NCBI GenBank assembly: GCA_010909165.1
Contig: MU008169.1
Span: 1 to 64,000, forward strand
Length of the DNA stretch: 64,000 nucleotides
Direction: 5' to 3'
DNA from: Anthoceros angustus
Lineage: Eukaryota > Streptophyta > Anthocerotopsida > Anthocerotales > Anthocerotaceae
Shown: in pieces, positions 44,112 through 54,452 of the stretch
Numbering within the stretch: the stretch's first letter is position 1
Layout of the letters: each line of letters starts with the position of its first letter
Position numbers and translations under genes: made by a program
Notes under the pieces: model-generated
Told to the model about the DNA's origin: nothing
Databases searched by the model: none
What the model saw: the letters and a program-made list of their open reading frames with translations, nothing else

Positions 44112-45702
44112 CTTTACCAAAAGGCTTGAGTTAAGAGCGACACAAGCACCCATTAACAAGGCCCCACACGATACACGAATGGCACGATGGCATTACCTCC
44201 ACCGCCAAGATCCGCTTCTTGCAGTTACCACCGACACATCACCGCAAGCTTGAAAAGCGTTACGACGCATCGGCGAAGCGTAACGCGCCAATATCCTAGC
44301 AAACCTAGCATACCGCATCAACCACCGGATCGGTCTGACTCATCATCCACAGTGCACTAGCATCAACATCCATCCGGCCGAAACTGGCGATCTCCTCCAC
44401 TCCGGTGGCGGATCCGGTGAATCTTGGTTTGGTTGCAACATAGTGTGGCTGCGGAGAGCAACCACGCCAGTTCTTGGTGTCATCACCCACAAGTTCCTAC
44501 TCCTTCTCCACATCGGACAAATGACAAGTGCACAAGTCCGCTCATGTCACCGACCTTTCTTTGGGCGTGAGTCCCCAACCACCGATTTCCTCGGCCTTGG
44601 CGGTTTTGAGGTTGACTTGTTAATGCGAGTTGAGCGGTGGTACGCAACCCGATCCACTAGGTAAATAATCCAATTCAAATTCCGCCATAAACCGGCCAGC
44701 CATGGCGTTCATCACAATTGTGGCTAAATGAACTTTGTGTCTGGACAAACCCGTCGAGTGAACTCAACATTTTGTTTATGTGAAATAGATATTTTAATAA
44801 TCTATATATTTTTATATATTAACGCCAAATACAAAAACTCCTGTGCTATAAGCTGTAAAAAAATTAGATACATCCGGGACGATATGAATTACATATATTT
44901 ATATGAACATAGAGAGGACAAATTAAGAGTGTTTCGTCCGTTCCTCACTTAAGTGAGCACCAAAGCATGCTTGCACCCTGTTGTGTTCTCAGTCTTCCTT
45001 GGAGGAACACAGGAGCTGCTGACACTGCACACATTTCCTGTTAGTGAAACGAAAGAGGGAGATGGACAGCCTTGCGTGGAGGATGAAGCTTACCTTAAGA
45101 CCTAATCTCCTGGCAACGCGATACTTCTCTCATATAGCAAGCTTCACATCCTGCTCTTTGTCACCCGGCGGTGGTGCCCTGCTGTCCGCCAGCATAAGCT
45201 CCAGCTCTGTTATTCTTTCCATGGCCGTCTTTAGCTTGGCAGCCAAGATTGGGGCCGCATGTATGGAGTAGCGCATCCCCGTTTGATGCTCTTGCTCTTA
45301 GTCCTTCGCCCTCGACCCGGCAAGGACCATGTTTAGGCGTGTGGCTTACACGCTACCAATTTGTTCGATGTGGGACATGGTGTCCCTGGTGGTGATTGCG
45401 AGCCGACAGTCGAATCCTTCTCACGGATTATCCTTCCTTTTTTCCTTCTCTGATACACTTCAGGGCACTCATAGCTCGTTCCCCTTCGAGTCCTCATGCT
45501 CTTAGTTATCTGCGTGGAGCAGTGCTCGAGGATGAAGACGCAAACGAAGCTGAGTACAGAAATGGTAAAGAGGATGGTCTGCAGGATTCTTATGGCGGCG
45601 GGAGTTTACGCTAGGCTCCCGCGTACTGGTACACTGACAGCGTGAAGTCGGGCGTAACGTTTTCAGAGCGGTGTGAACGCGTTTAACCTAACCTAGCTTA
45701 CC
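44112..45702. other. Region between HGKG gene and 3' PPT
   Basis: It contains the diverged AT-rich element (44,725-44,980) and a minus-strand open stretch from about 45,270 to 44,990 that reads HAAPILAAKLKTAMERITEL, MLADSRAPPPGDKEQDVKLA, a likely coiled coil. An in-frame stop falls within it. The rest (44,140-44,700 and 45,300-45,700) shows no recognised gene. The final 50 bp before the PPT should be essential cis sequence of the retroelement. Confidence 0.4.
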
Positions 45703-45713
45703 TTTAGAGGGAG
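45703..45713 (+). other. Polypurine tract of inner element
   Basis: TTTAGAGGGAG directly precedes the 3' LTR start TGTTAAAT, the standard copia arrangement. It shows the 22 kb insert lies between pol and the PPT, that is, inside the replicated unit. Confidence 0.85.
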
Positions 45714-45861
45714 TGTTAAATATAAAAGTGCGGCTAGTTAGGGTTGGTCATGTGAACCGTTTTTGAGTTGCATATATAGTGAGGCCATATGTATTTGTTC
45801 AACACACATTTTGTTTAATCATTTTTACAAAGTCTGTTTTTCGCTCCTCGCAAAATAAACA
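45714..45861 (+). repeat. Inner element 3' LTR (148 bp)
   Basis: It matches 19,756-19,905 with no substitutions and one 2 bp gap, and is followed by the TACAA duplication at 45,862-45,866. Confidence 0.95.
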
Positions 45862-45866
45862 TACAA
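45862..45866. repeat. Target site duplication TACAA, right of inner element
   Basis: Second copy of the 5 bp duplication; the outer element's minus-strand coding frame resumes here. Confidence 0.95.
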
Positions 45867-47359
45867 TGCCAGAGCATCGTGTGTGTTGGTTGTGCAGAAT
45901 GTTGGGAGGCTATATTGACGGAATGTGTGGCTCCTACTTTAACTGACAAGCGGTAGAGACCATCGTCTAAGATGCCAGTGCAGATATTGTGTGTTCTATT
46001 CTTGAGGTAGGAAAGGAAACAGCTATCTGCATATAAAAGGACACATGTTGTGTTCTTTGCAAAGACTAGTGGCGGACACTAGGTTTTTGCACATGGCAGG
46101 AACATGGAGGACTTGGTGAAGATGAAGAGTCTGACCTGAATCACATCTGAGTACAACAGAACCTAGGCCGGCTATGGGAAGGTTATGATCATCGCCCAGG
46201 AGAACAATCGGATGTCCTGTGGCTGGGGTGTATGACTCGAAGGAGTCTTTGTTGTAGCAGATATGTGATGTTGCTCCACTGTCCAGGTACCAATAAGCGG
46301 TGGCCGGCTTCGAGGAGGCAAGGCAAATAGTGAGCACACGTGTTGTTGAGGAAGAGTGTTTCTTCGAAGCAACATGAGCGGCAGGCGGGGCCTCTGATCT
46401 TGGTTCCCCATTCTTTTTCTTTCTACAGTCCTTTTCCATGTGATTAGGAATTCTGCACCATTTACAAATAATTCCACTCTTTTTGTTACCCCTGGAAGGT
46501 GTGGAAAAGCTGGATTCGCCATGAGATTTGTTTGGTGTGGAATAAGCAAGTCTATTGGAAAGAGAACTTTTGCCGCGTCCTCTTCCTCTGCCTCTTCCAG
46601 CGTACATCACCTGCTGTCGGTTGGACTTGGGCTCATGGCGTCGACTGGACTCCTGCTAAATCATGGCTCCGATGAGTTCGGCGACACTGATGTCGAGGTT
46701 GTCGTCTGCATCGAAGCCGCCCGAATTCTTTTGGGCTTGTCGAACCACAGCGTTCTGTGTGGTGAGAAATGGTCTGTAGGAGGGTGGGAGGGATATCAAG
46801 AGAACAAGGAATGCAACAAGTTCGGAAACGGAGGTGTTGGTGGCAGCTTCATATTGAGATCTAGCTTGCTGGAAAGTGTTGATATGGTGTTCGACAGTCA
46901 GATTCCTTCATCTTTAGATTGAAGAGGTTGCGCATCGCGGTCATCATACTCATCACATCTCTTGAAGAATATAATTGAGCAAGGTGATCCCACATCTGTT
47001 TAGAAGTTTTTGCTTGACTGCATTGTCTTACCATGTTCAGTGCTAGTCCACTGATCAGGAGGTCTTGAGCTTTTTCATCCCTGGCGTCCCAGGTTTCTTT
47101 GCTCTCGGAGCCCCATTGTGGTCTGGGTGTGGACCCACTTACAACGTCCCATAGATCTCGATTGCGGAAAAGTGCACGCATTCGCAAGCGCCAAACGTCG
47201 TACGCCTGCCCATTGAATCGTCCTTCTCCTTAAAACTGTCACCATAGTTGTGATTCACCACGGAAGGTCGTACTTCATCTTTGGGTGGATCCTTCCTCTC
47301 CTCTCTCTCTCGTCATGTTGTTGTTTCTCCTCTCGTTCGTCCACGTCGGAACCAGCCAT
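45867..47359 (-). pseudogene. gag: Outer copia gag and protease
   Basis: The probable start is ATG at 47,359 (MAGSDVDEREEKQQ). After a frame break, the gag core reads NGQAYDVWRLRMRALF then TPRPQWGSESKETW, LISGLALNMVRQCSQAKTSK and QMWDHLAQLYSSRDVMSMM (46,861-47,187), the UBN2/copia gag pattern. A long open frame (46,023-46,610, 195 codons) has a CKWCRIPNHMEKDC zinc knuckle (Cys49, Cys52, His57, Cys62) and the protease active site YLDSGATSHI (Asp110). It runs on toward the pre-integrase motif split at 45,862. Gag and protease are thus better preserved than pol of the same element. Confidence 0.85.
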
Positions 47360-47381
47360 TGCAGGTGGTCACTACTGCAGC

Positions 47382-48038
47382 TTAGAGAGCTGCGAAGCGC
47401 CTACGCATTTCCTCATCATCATGCATGAAATACTGGGCGCAAGGAGCAAGGCAAGGAGAAACCTTTTCTATACTGGCGTGTTTGTCAGGATGACAAGCAG
47501 CAGTAAGGGAAAGTTTGTGATGAAGACAGCTCAGCATGTGTGGATCAGTATGCTCAAGGAGGCGCTTATTGAGATCACGCACTTCTCTTGCTAACTCCTC
47601 TATGCTTGTTCTGCGTAGGGTGTGTTGATGGCGTGGTTCTCTGGCGAGAGTCTTTATCGAACTGAAGGTTTCTTGCTTGCATTGTTGTGAACCTGCATTG
47701 GAGACAGAAGGAAAAGGACCTGCTTGTAGATTTGGGATATGATCAAGAGCGAGTTCAATTGCTTTTACTTGACTTAAACTAAAGATAGTAAGCAAGTTTC
47801 TTCTAGCAATTTCTATTTGCCTCCCTTGATCTTCTACTTTGATTAGAATAGAGCCAATGAAGTTAGCAATAAGTATGGAATCTCCTACTATCTGACTAGA
47901 CTTCCTAGCAATTCTAATCTTTGCATTCCTATATTCTATATCTTGTCTTGCAGCCTTAATCTTCTTCCAATAGCCTTGCTTGCGAGGATTGAAGAATCCA
48001 TCGCATTGAAGCAAGGATTGGATGCACTGAGTGTGCAT
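47382..48038 (-). CDS. 218-codon leader open frame, outer copia
   Basis: This frame lies between the primer-binding site and the gag ATG. It is rich in Lys, Ile and Leu and has probable helices (ARQDIEYRNAKIRIARKSSQ; TSIEELAREVRDLNKRLLEH). Copia elements usually have only a short leader here, so a 660 bp open frame is uncommon. It may be an extra ORF or the true N-terminal part of gag. No domain is recognised. It is uninterrupted, which in this indel-rich window suggests selection or chance in a low-GC, CNG-poor stretch. Confidence 0.45.
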   Translation of the reverse strand: MHTQCIQSLLQCDGFFNPRKQGYWKKIKAARQDIEYRNAKIRIARKSSQIVGDSILIANFIGSILIKVEDQGRQIEIARRNLLTIFSLSQVKAIELALDHIPNLQAGPFPSVSNAGSQQCKQETFSSIKTLAREPRHQHTLRRTSIEELAREVRDLNKRLLEHTDPHMLSCLHHKLSLTAACHPDKHASIEKVSPCLAPCAQYFMHDDEEMRRRFAAL

Positions 48039-48189
48039 TATTGAAGATTAGGAACCTGCAAACATGACAGCAATCTATGACATGCAATCTAAAGAATCTA
48101 TACATCTTCTAAAAAGAAATGAAGAAGAAGATGAAGAAGAAGAGTAGATCAGCATGTCAAGTTGCCCAATGCAAATAGAGAGCAGCAAT

Positions 48190-48201
48190 GCTTTGATACC
48201 A
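48190..48201 (-). other. Primer-binding site of outer copia
   Basis: The minus strand reads TGGTATCAAAGC directly after the LTR end, one base away from the usual initiator-Met site TGGTATCAGAGC. Confidence 0.9.
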
Positions 48202-48483
48202 TGATGAGAATCATGGCTGCTCTAGGTAGCAAAACATAGAAGGCAGATAGTAAAAAGCTTTGCACAAAAGAGTTGTATGCATTGATTATAATAGAAAGTA
48301 CAAAGCCTTTATATAGGCTAGGTGGTTATAACCATAAGGTGGTTGTAACCATAAGTAGTTCTAACCTCTAGGTGGTTGTAACAACTAACTACTCAATAGA
48401 CTACCTAAAGCCCTAAGAACTAAATTAATTAATAGTCTTAAGTGCCCTAGTGAAGAGTGCCCTAAATAGGTCATATTTCATCA
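48202..48483 (-). repeat. Outer copia 5' LTR
   Basis: It matches 14,858-15,139 with about nine substitutions and no gaps, and is flanked by the primer site on one side and CAATG (48,484-48,488) on the other. Confidence 0.95.
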
Positions 48484-49634
48484 CAATGAAGAGTCTCCTA
48501 GCAATTTGGGCAGGCATCAATTATTCTTGTATTAAAACAAATAGTCTAGAAGAGTATGTATAGAGGACTTGATAGTTTGTGTGAGTGATATCATATATAT
48601 GATAGATGTTAAGAAGCTTGGTATGTTAAGATGTTGAGGAGCGGCTGCAGAGGCGGGGAGGATGAGACTCTTTGCATTCTCAAATTAAGTTAAATATATG
48701 TAAATGATAAAAATTATACATGACTTAGAACTCATTCTAACATCTTCATTTGTTAGTGAATTTGTCAAGTATATTGTATTGCACTTAATTTTAAAAGCCC
48801 CACATGATCTTACAATAGTGGAGATAAGCACTAAGAGGCCCTGGGGAACTTTACAACGAGGCTTTGGGGAACTTTACAACTAGGCTTTGAGGAACTTTAC
48901 AACTAGGCTTTGGGGAACCTTACAACAACAACTCATTGAGATAGCCACCTAAAAAGACTGGAGAACTTTACAAGAGCGCCTATTGAGGACAAAGATTGCA
49001 CCTTAGCACAAGGCCACCAAGGACCAAAAATAACTGGGATATATAATAACTTATCCCAATATTAATCAAACCAAAAATACCTTAACCAAGGAGTTTGATT
49101 GAAGTCATGGCTAAAATCTCCGTATTGTAGCTAAGTAGGTAATTGTTTTGTCCATTGCTCATACTATAAAGTTGGCTCTCCTCGCGAAAAAACAAATGTT
49201 CGCTCATGCATATTATAAAGCTCTGCTCGTTGTTACTCATCGATATTACAAAGCTTTGTGCTCTCCGTTACTTTATCACGCTATCGTACCTATTCCAATT
49301 TCCATCGAGCGGCAAATGACCACCATAGACTAGGTACCTACTAGGGAGATAGGTGTCTGGATAGCCTGGTAAAATTGCAGGCCGTGCATGGTTTTGGGAG
49401 GCCGCCATTTGCGTTCTCCAGCCATGGTGTCGACCATGGCTCCTGGAATCGCAATGTGTGGAATGGGGTTTTGTGTCCAAAGACGCAAGGAGGCCACATT
49501 TACCCTCTATGTCGCTATAGTCCTAGGATTTGATCCCAAGGGAATGGTTTTGTGTCAAGATGTTCCAAAACTATGGATTCTAGTCTTCCTACAATCGGTT
49601 CCTACCCGGCCATAATCAACTACGTGTAAGACCG

Positions 49635-49735
49635 CGTGGTGGGTTCGGCCACCGTGGTGGATTCGGCCCGTGGTGGATTCGGCCACCGTGGTGGGTTCGC
49701 CACCGTGGTGGCTGATTCACCACCGTGGTGGGACC
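49635..49735. repeat. Palindromic minisatellite CCACCGTGGTGG
   Basis: Units of 18-21 bp carry GTGGTGGATTCGGCCACC or GTGGTGGGTTCGCCACC. The core CCACCGTGGTGG is self-complementary apart from its centre, so the strand can fold. The unit 2 version at 58,955-59,100 has more GCC insertions (CCACGCCGTGGTGG), showing unit turnover. Confidence 0.8.
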
Positions 49736-50084
49736 CACCCAGGCCGGCCACGCGCGCGTCGCGATCAACGATTTGGCGCCCGGTTCCATTCGCTCGTTAA
49801 GGGCTATGGTCCTATACTGCAGTTCACATGTACACCGAGTCACACTCATGTGGATTCACACGAGCTCACGGTGGATGCACACCATGGCCACGTGGCGGCA
49901 CCTCACTCCGTCGATTTCCTCGACCCCACAATTTATTCCCAACCTTCCTCGGCGTTCGCGTTTTCTAGACTCTCGCTCACCACTTCCTAAACTCCCTTCA
50001 TACAACGACTCACTCACCCCTTTCTTCTAGGACCTCATACACCACCGCGCACAAGATGTTCCCACAGATCCTCCTCTCTCGGGC

Positions 50085-50195
50085 CACCAGACCTCTCTTG
50101 GGCCACAGGCCTCACTTGGGCCACCAGACCCCTCCTTGGGCCACAGACCCCTCCTTAGGCCACAGACCCCCCTTGGGCCACACAGACCCCCTAAT
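50085..50195. repeat. 20-22 bp minisatellite, GGGCCACAGACC
   Basis: About six units with core TTGGGCCACAGACCCCTCC occur here and about seven at 59,430-59,570 in unit 2, where each is lengthened to GGGCCACACAGACCCC. No coding role is seen. Confidence 0.8.
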
Positions 50196-50614
50196 TAGAC
50201 ACAATCGGTTAGGCAGTGGGAAAGGAAAAAAAAGCGGTTCCATAGGCGATTCGCATCGATCTCACCCGGTCCCCTCAGAATTTCCCTCTCACATGCGTTG
50301 AGCACCCTTTACCACTAGTCACCCCAGGGCGGAGCTTGGTCACTCGGCTCTCGACCATCCAGGATCTCCCGGCCCTCTTGTGAGAGGGGCCACGAATCAG
50401 CCCGTCATGGATCGGATGCCTCCAACCAACCAGCACCAATTCGACACACGGAGCTCACACAGAAATTGTCTAACGAGAGAGGCCGAAGGGTCTCTTGTAC
50501 ATCCGCCACGGAGCGCGAACTCACTTTTCCGGTGTCTAAAGATGGCTAACCTACCTCCGGTGTCTAAAGATGGTTAACCTACCACAGCGCGCCTACCAAT
50601 TCGGGTATCTACAG

Positions 50615-51338
50615 GTTCACAGCTTTCCTAGCTCATTATCCTCTAATGCAAGTGAAAGCCGCTGACCTATGATGCCGCCCCCCCTCTAAAATCAGCGCCC
50701 GCCTCATTTATTCGCCTAGCCCTGCGGCCCATGGGTGTTCCCCTCGCTCTCCTACCACGCCTCTGATCCGAAAGATTCTCCCTTAATACCTCCACCTCAC
50801 TTCCGCTATCCGAGGTCCTCTCACTCCTGCAAGGAGGTGCCGCCCGTCTACTGCCCCGCGCACGTTGCCTCGCCCTTCATCCGGACAGCCAAACATTGCG
50901 TTCCTCCATCCACACTCAAGTCTCATCTCTCTTCACTTATACCTCTCCGCTAGCTTCTTGAACTTCTCAGGTGGCATCTCCACTTGTTCACAGGCTTTCC
51001 TAGCTCATTATCCTCTAATGCAAGTGAAAGCACGACCTATGATGCCGCCTCTAAAATCAGCGCCCGCCTCCATTGCCGCCTAGCCCTGCGGCCCATGGGT
51101 GTTCCCCGCCTCCTACCACGCCTCGATCCGAAGATTCTCCTTAATACCTCCACCTCACTTCCGCTATCCGAGGTCCTCTCACCTGCAAGGAGGTGCCGCC
51201 TCGCCCCGCGCACGTTGCCTCGCCCTTCATCACGGACAGCCAAACATTGCGTTCCTCCATCCACACTCAAGTCTCATCTCTTCCACTTATACCTCTCCGC
51301 TAGCTTCTTGAACTTCTCGAGGTGGCAGATCTCCACTT
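50615..51338. repeat. About 360 bp tandem duplication in unit 1
   Basis: Copy 1 is 50,615-50,985 and copy 2 is 50,986-51,338. The joint shares GTTC with both edges. Both contain CTTTCCTAGCTCATTATCC and TACCTCCACCTCACTTCCGC. Unit 2 does not have this duplication but has its own, different one at 60,163-60,735. Confidence 0.8.
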
Positions 51339-52159
51339 GTTCTGGCTTGTGAAATTTCATTCGAGCTCCTCATTCGTCGCATCGCCTCCTTCACTTAACT
51401 TCACTGATCCGCGGTTGCGAACTTATTTTGGCCCCAGAAATCTCGCAGTCACGGTACCAAGGTGCGGTCTTCTTCCAATTGCGCTCCAACTCTGCTGGTG
51501 CTCTCACTTTATCAACCGACTCAACTAGGGTTGTTATCTCCCCCAGCTGTATCTATCGTTCCATATCGGCCACCGTTGTGGAACTAGCCACCTCCCACTT
51601 CCTGCGCCATTCTTGAATGAAGGATCCCCAACTTATATAGACAATTTTATTCCTAAAATCCCAAGGTCCAAGGACCTTCTAGCCTAACATGACATTCACA
51701 GTTCGAGGTCCAAGGACTAAAAGTAATATTGTCATGGGCCAAGGACCTCTTTTAGTATAAGAGGCCTTGCCTCGGACATTTCCTAAGCACTCCATCATAC
51801 AAAACATAAGAAAACAAAAAACATTCAAACCAACGGTCCGGGGGTTAGTGTACATGTGGTCCTCCACTGATGCACGTCCCCCCGATTTCGGCGAGGGTCT
51901 CGGGCGTAGTGTGTGGCGGCGGGGACGAGCTCGTCTGCTGGATACTTCTTCGGCCAGTGGGCTTGGGATTGGATCACGGTGTTGGATCGACCTTCCTTGG
52001 CGGTGGAAGTGGTGGGAGCCCTGCCCCAGGTGCGCCGAAAAGATCGTCATTGGGATGAGATCGTCGTTTGCCCCAAGTTATATAGACTAGGAAGCGGGTC
52101 CTTTTACTAATGGCACTTTTGTAGAGAGGAGAGATTTTGTCGTCGGTTTGTTTTACTAC

Positions 52160-54452
52160 GAGTTTTGGGTCCATTTATTATTTTCAAGTATAGCCCATGA
52201 CTTTACAACATGAGGCTAGGGTTCTACTACCAAGGTGTATTTCGCCATAGGTTAAATATTGTGATGACGTGGCACAGCCAATTGTTATTTACCATGCATG
52301 CTTTATAACAAGCGTGGATTTGCGACGGGGATCTTTACAATGGTCCACGGGTCTTTTCCTACGCATCGAGAAGTTACAATGAGGTTTGGTATTTCACAAC
52401 GCTTGCCTTTACAGCAGGACAATGAACATTTAGAACGGAGCATGTTTTACAACGGGACGTGGTGTTTTACAACACACGTTTTTACAACGCCGAAATACAT
52501 GAAATACAACATACCGGGTTTCATGATGCGAGCTCGTGATTTACAATATGGTCATTCACAATGACACTGAATTTACCACGATGCTATGGACTTAACAACA
52601 ATGTCATTATGTATTAATTAGAGTTGTGTGCAATGGGGGGTTACGGTGAGGCTTTTCAAGGTGAGGGTTTCCTCCTCATGGCGCTTTATTGATTCATATA
52701 TGGGCCACATGTATCGGTCGGTCCCTAGCTACCACCTATATGCAACATGCCATCGTAACATCGAGCCCTACCCAAAGCAGACTCTATATGCATCGACGAT
52801 GGTTGAGCCGGATGCGGTGGTGGTCGGATCTCCATTTGTGGCGGTACCCTCTCTACATGTACTCTCCTACATGAGGTCGGAGGATCACGGTGGTGGGCGG
52901 ATCCCGTTGTGGCGCTACCCCTCTTTACATGTGCTCTCCTACATGAGATCAAGCCGGATCACGATGGCGGTGGGTCCCCGTTCTGTTGTCCTTTCTTTAC
53001 ATGCGCTCTCATACATGAGCTCGATTCGAATGCAAGTGGCCAAGTCCTGTTTGTGGCGGTACCCTCTCTACACGTGCTCTTCTATATGAGGTCGAGCCGG
53101 ATGCGGTGGTGGACGGATCCCGTTTGTCCCTTCTCTACATGCGCTTTTCTAGATGAGACCGACATATGACTTTGTGCTTAAGTCCACAACATGAGCATAT
53201 ACTCAAAGGGCAAGTCGAGGAGAGGCCTCGCAGTGCCCCTACTAAAATTTGTTACAATTCTAATTTTTATCCAAAATATAGATTCAATTGACCCCATCGC
53301 AACACTAGTTGGAGGTGTAGTCTGAGTTTTGGGTCCATTTATTATTTTCAAGTATAGCCATGACTTTACAACATGAGGCTAGGGTTCTACTACCAAGGTG
53401 TATTTCGCCATAGGTTAAATATTGTGATGACGTGCAATTGTTATTTACCATGCGGGCACTTAAACAGCTTTATAACAAGCGTGGATTTGCGGGGATCTTT
53501 ACAATGGTCCACGGGTCTTTTCCATCGAGAAGTTACAATGAGGTTTGGTATTTCACAACGCTTTAGAGACAATGAACATTTAGAACGGAGCATGTTTACA
53601 GCGGGCGTGGTGTTTTACAACACACGTTTTACAACGCCGAAATACATGAAATACAACATACCGGGTTTCATGATGCGAGCTCGTGATTTACATATGGTCA
53701 TTCACAATGACCGAATTTACCACGATGCTATGGACTTAACAATGTCATTATGTATTAATTAGAGTTGTGTGCAATGGGGGTTCTGAGTGAGGCTTTTCAA
53801 GGTGAGGGTTTCCTCCTCATGGCCGCTTTATTGATTCATATATGGGCCACATGTATCGGTCGGTCCCTAGCTACCACCTATATGCAACATGCCATCATCG
53901 AACATCGAGCCCTACCCAAAGCAGACTCTATGCATCGACACGATGGTTGAGCCGGATGCGGTGGTGGTCGGATCTCCATTTGTGGCGGTACCCTTCTCTA
54001 CATGTACTCTCCTACATGAGGTCGAGCCGGATGCGGTGGTGGACGGATCCCGTTGTGGCGCTACCCCTCTTTACATGTGCTCTCCTACATGAGATCAAGC
54101 CGGATCACGGTGTAATGGGTCCCCGTTCTTACCGTCCTTTCTTTACATGCGCTCTCATGAGCTCGATTGCGATGGCGGCCAAGTCCTGTTTGTGGCAGTC
54201 CCTCTCTACGTGCTCTTCTATATGAGGTCGGGCAGAATCTGACGGCGGCGGATCCCGTTTGTCCCTTCTCTACATGCGCTTTTCTAGATGAGACCGACAT
54301 ATGACTTTGTGCTTAAGTCCACAACATGAGCATATACTCAAAGGGCAAGTCGAGGAGAGGCCTCGCAGTGCCCCTACTAAAATTTGTTCTAATTTTTATC
54401 CAAAAATATAGATTCAATTGACCCCATCGCAACACTAGTTGAGGGTGTAGTC
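52160..54452. repeat. 1.15 kb tandem duplication in unit 1
   Basis: Copy 1 is 52,160-53,333 and copy 2 is 53,334-54,452; start, joint and end share GAGTTTT. Unit 2 has a single copy (about 61,523-62,580). This accounts for most of the extra length of unit 1. Confidence 0.9.
52800..53165. repeat. 72 bp minisatellite, open on both strands
   Basis: Five units of about 66-75 bp begin ATGAGGTCGAGCCGGATG and contain GGCGGATCCCGT and CTCTACATG. Further arrays are at 53,940-54,300 and 62,055-62,410, and a fragment at 63,557-63,605. Because 72 is a multiple of three, translation repeats: MRSSRMRWW on plus and SCRRAHVERG on minus. I treat the frames as repeat by-products, though a repetitive peptide cannot be excluded. 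Confidence 0.8.

Larger units (their letters stand above)
39061..44112 (-). pseudogene. HGKG-motif DDE-like transposase family, copy 2
   Basis: Reading leftwards: SMGRRRGKSSPNNASANIRV (44,112-43,894); an exon with CMYTSKGCAIWRPPEAVNTL, LSRQIGVSRRQLYRALNSR and HITHFLDMSQ ending at 43,274 (CAG/GTTGAT donor); a 2.3 kb intron; TEFYLRFCHEHPDIQVGQRT from 40,980 (GTGCAG acceptor), ERNLCCCRYHVEMAFLKDAF; WRCFQYQVVGKDSDG; LVFMETHPSEFVEHLKIKL; FYISDDMVHDT; VLVDGASQFKA; SYFGSGHGKGEHDGVGAILK; and a C-terminal LEVGDNFLVFADPEDEGQDF domain to 39,061. The layout equals copy 1 but with a larger intron. DG..QFK and HGKG..DG are candidate DDE-core elements by analogy; catalysis is inferred. Frame breaks lie between several blocks. 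Confidence 0.65.
19756..45861 (+). mobile_element. Giant (26.1 kb) copia-type LTR retrotransposon, inner
   Basis: Two LTRs of 150 and 148 bp, identical apart from a 2 bp gap, are oriented plus. A tRNA-Met primer-binding site follows the first; a GAGGGAG polypurine tract precedes the second; TACAA duplications flank them. This makes one transposition-competent unit in structure. Copia pol (about 20,930-23,789) is sense to the LTRs. The other 22 kb (23,790-45,702) holds tandem modules, exon-like sequence and an HGKG-family gene, and no second copia pol was seen. Either the element captured this DNA before moving, or later insertions and tandem growth enlarged a normal element in place. Near-identical LTRs indicate recent insertion. 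Confidence 0.85.
14858..48483 (-). mobile_element. Outer Ty1/copia element, minus strand, split by nested insertion
   Basis: Two 282 bp LTRs (14,858-15,139 and 48,202-48,483), 5 bp target duplications, a tRNA-Met primer-binding site (48,190-48,201) and a polypurine tract (15,140-15,149) define a complete element transcribed leftwards. Without the 26.1 kb inner insertion it is about 7.5 kb. Order on the minus strand: LTR, PBS, leader frame, gag, protease, [inner element], integrase, RT, RNase H, pol stop at 16,930, 1.8 kb of antisense gene-like sequence, PPT, LTR. The LTRs differ by roughly nine substitutions (about 3%), so it is older than the inner element. Confidence 0.95.

Noticed and set aside
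49635-50195. CRISPR-like array of short repeats
   Set aside because: Repeats are degenerate, directly abutting with no unique spacers of constant length, and the context is a plant genome.
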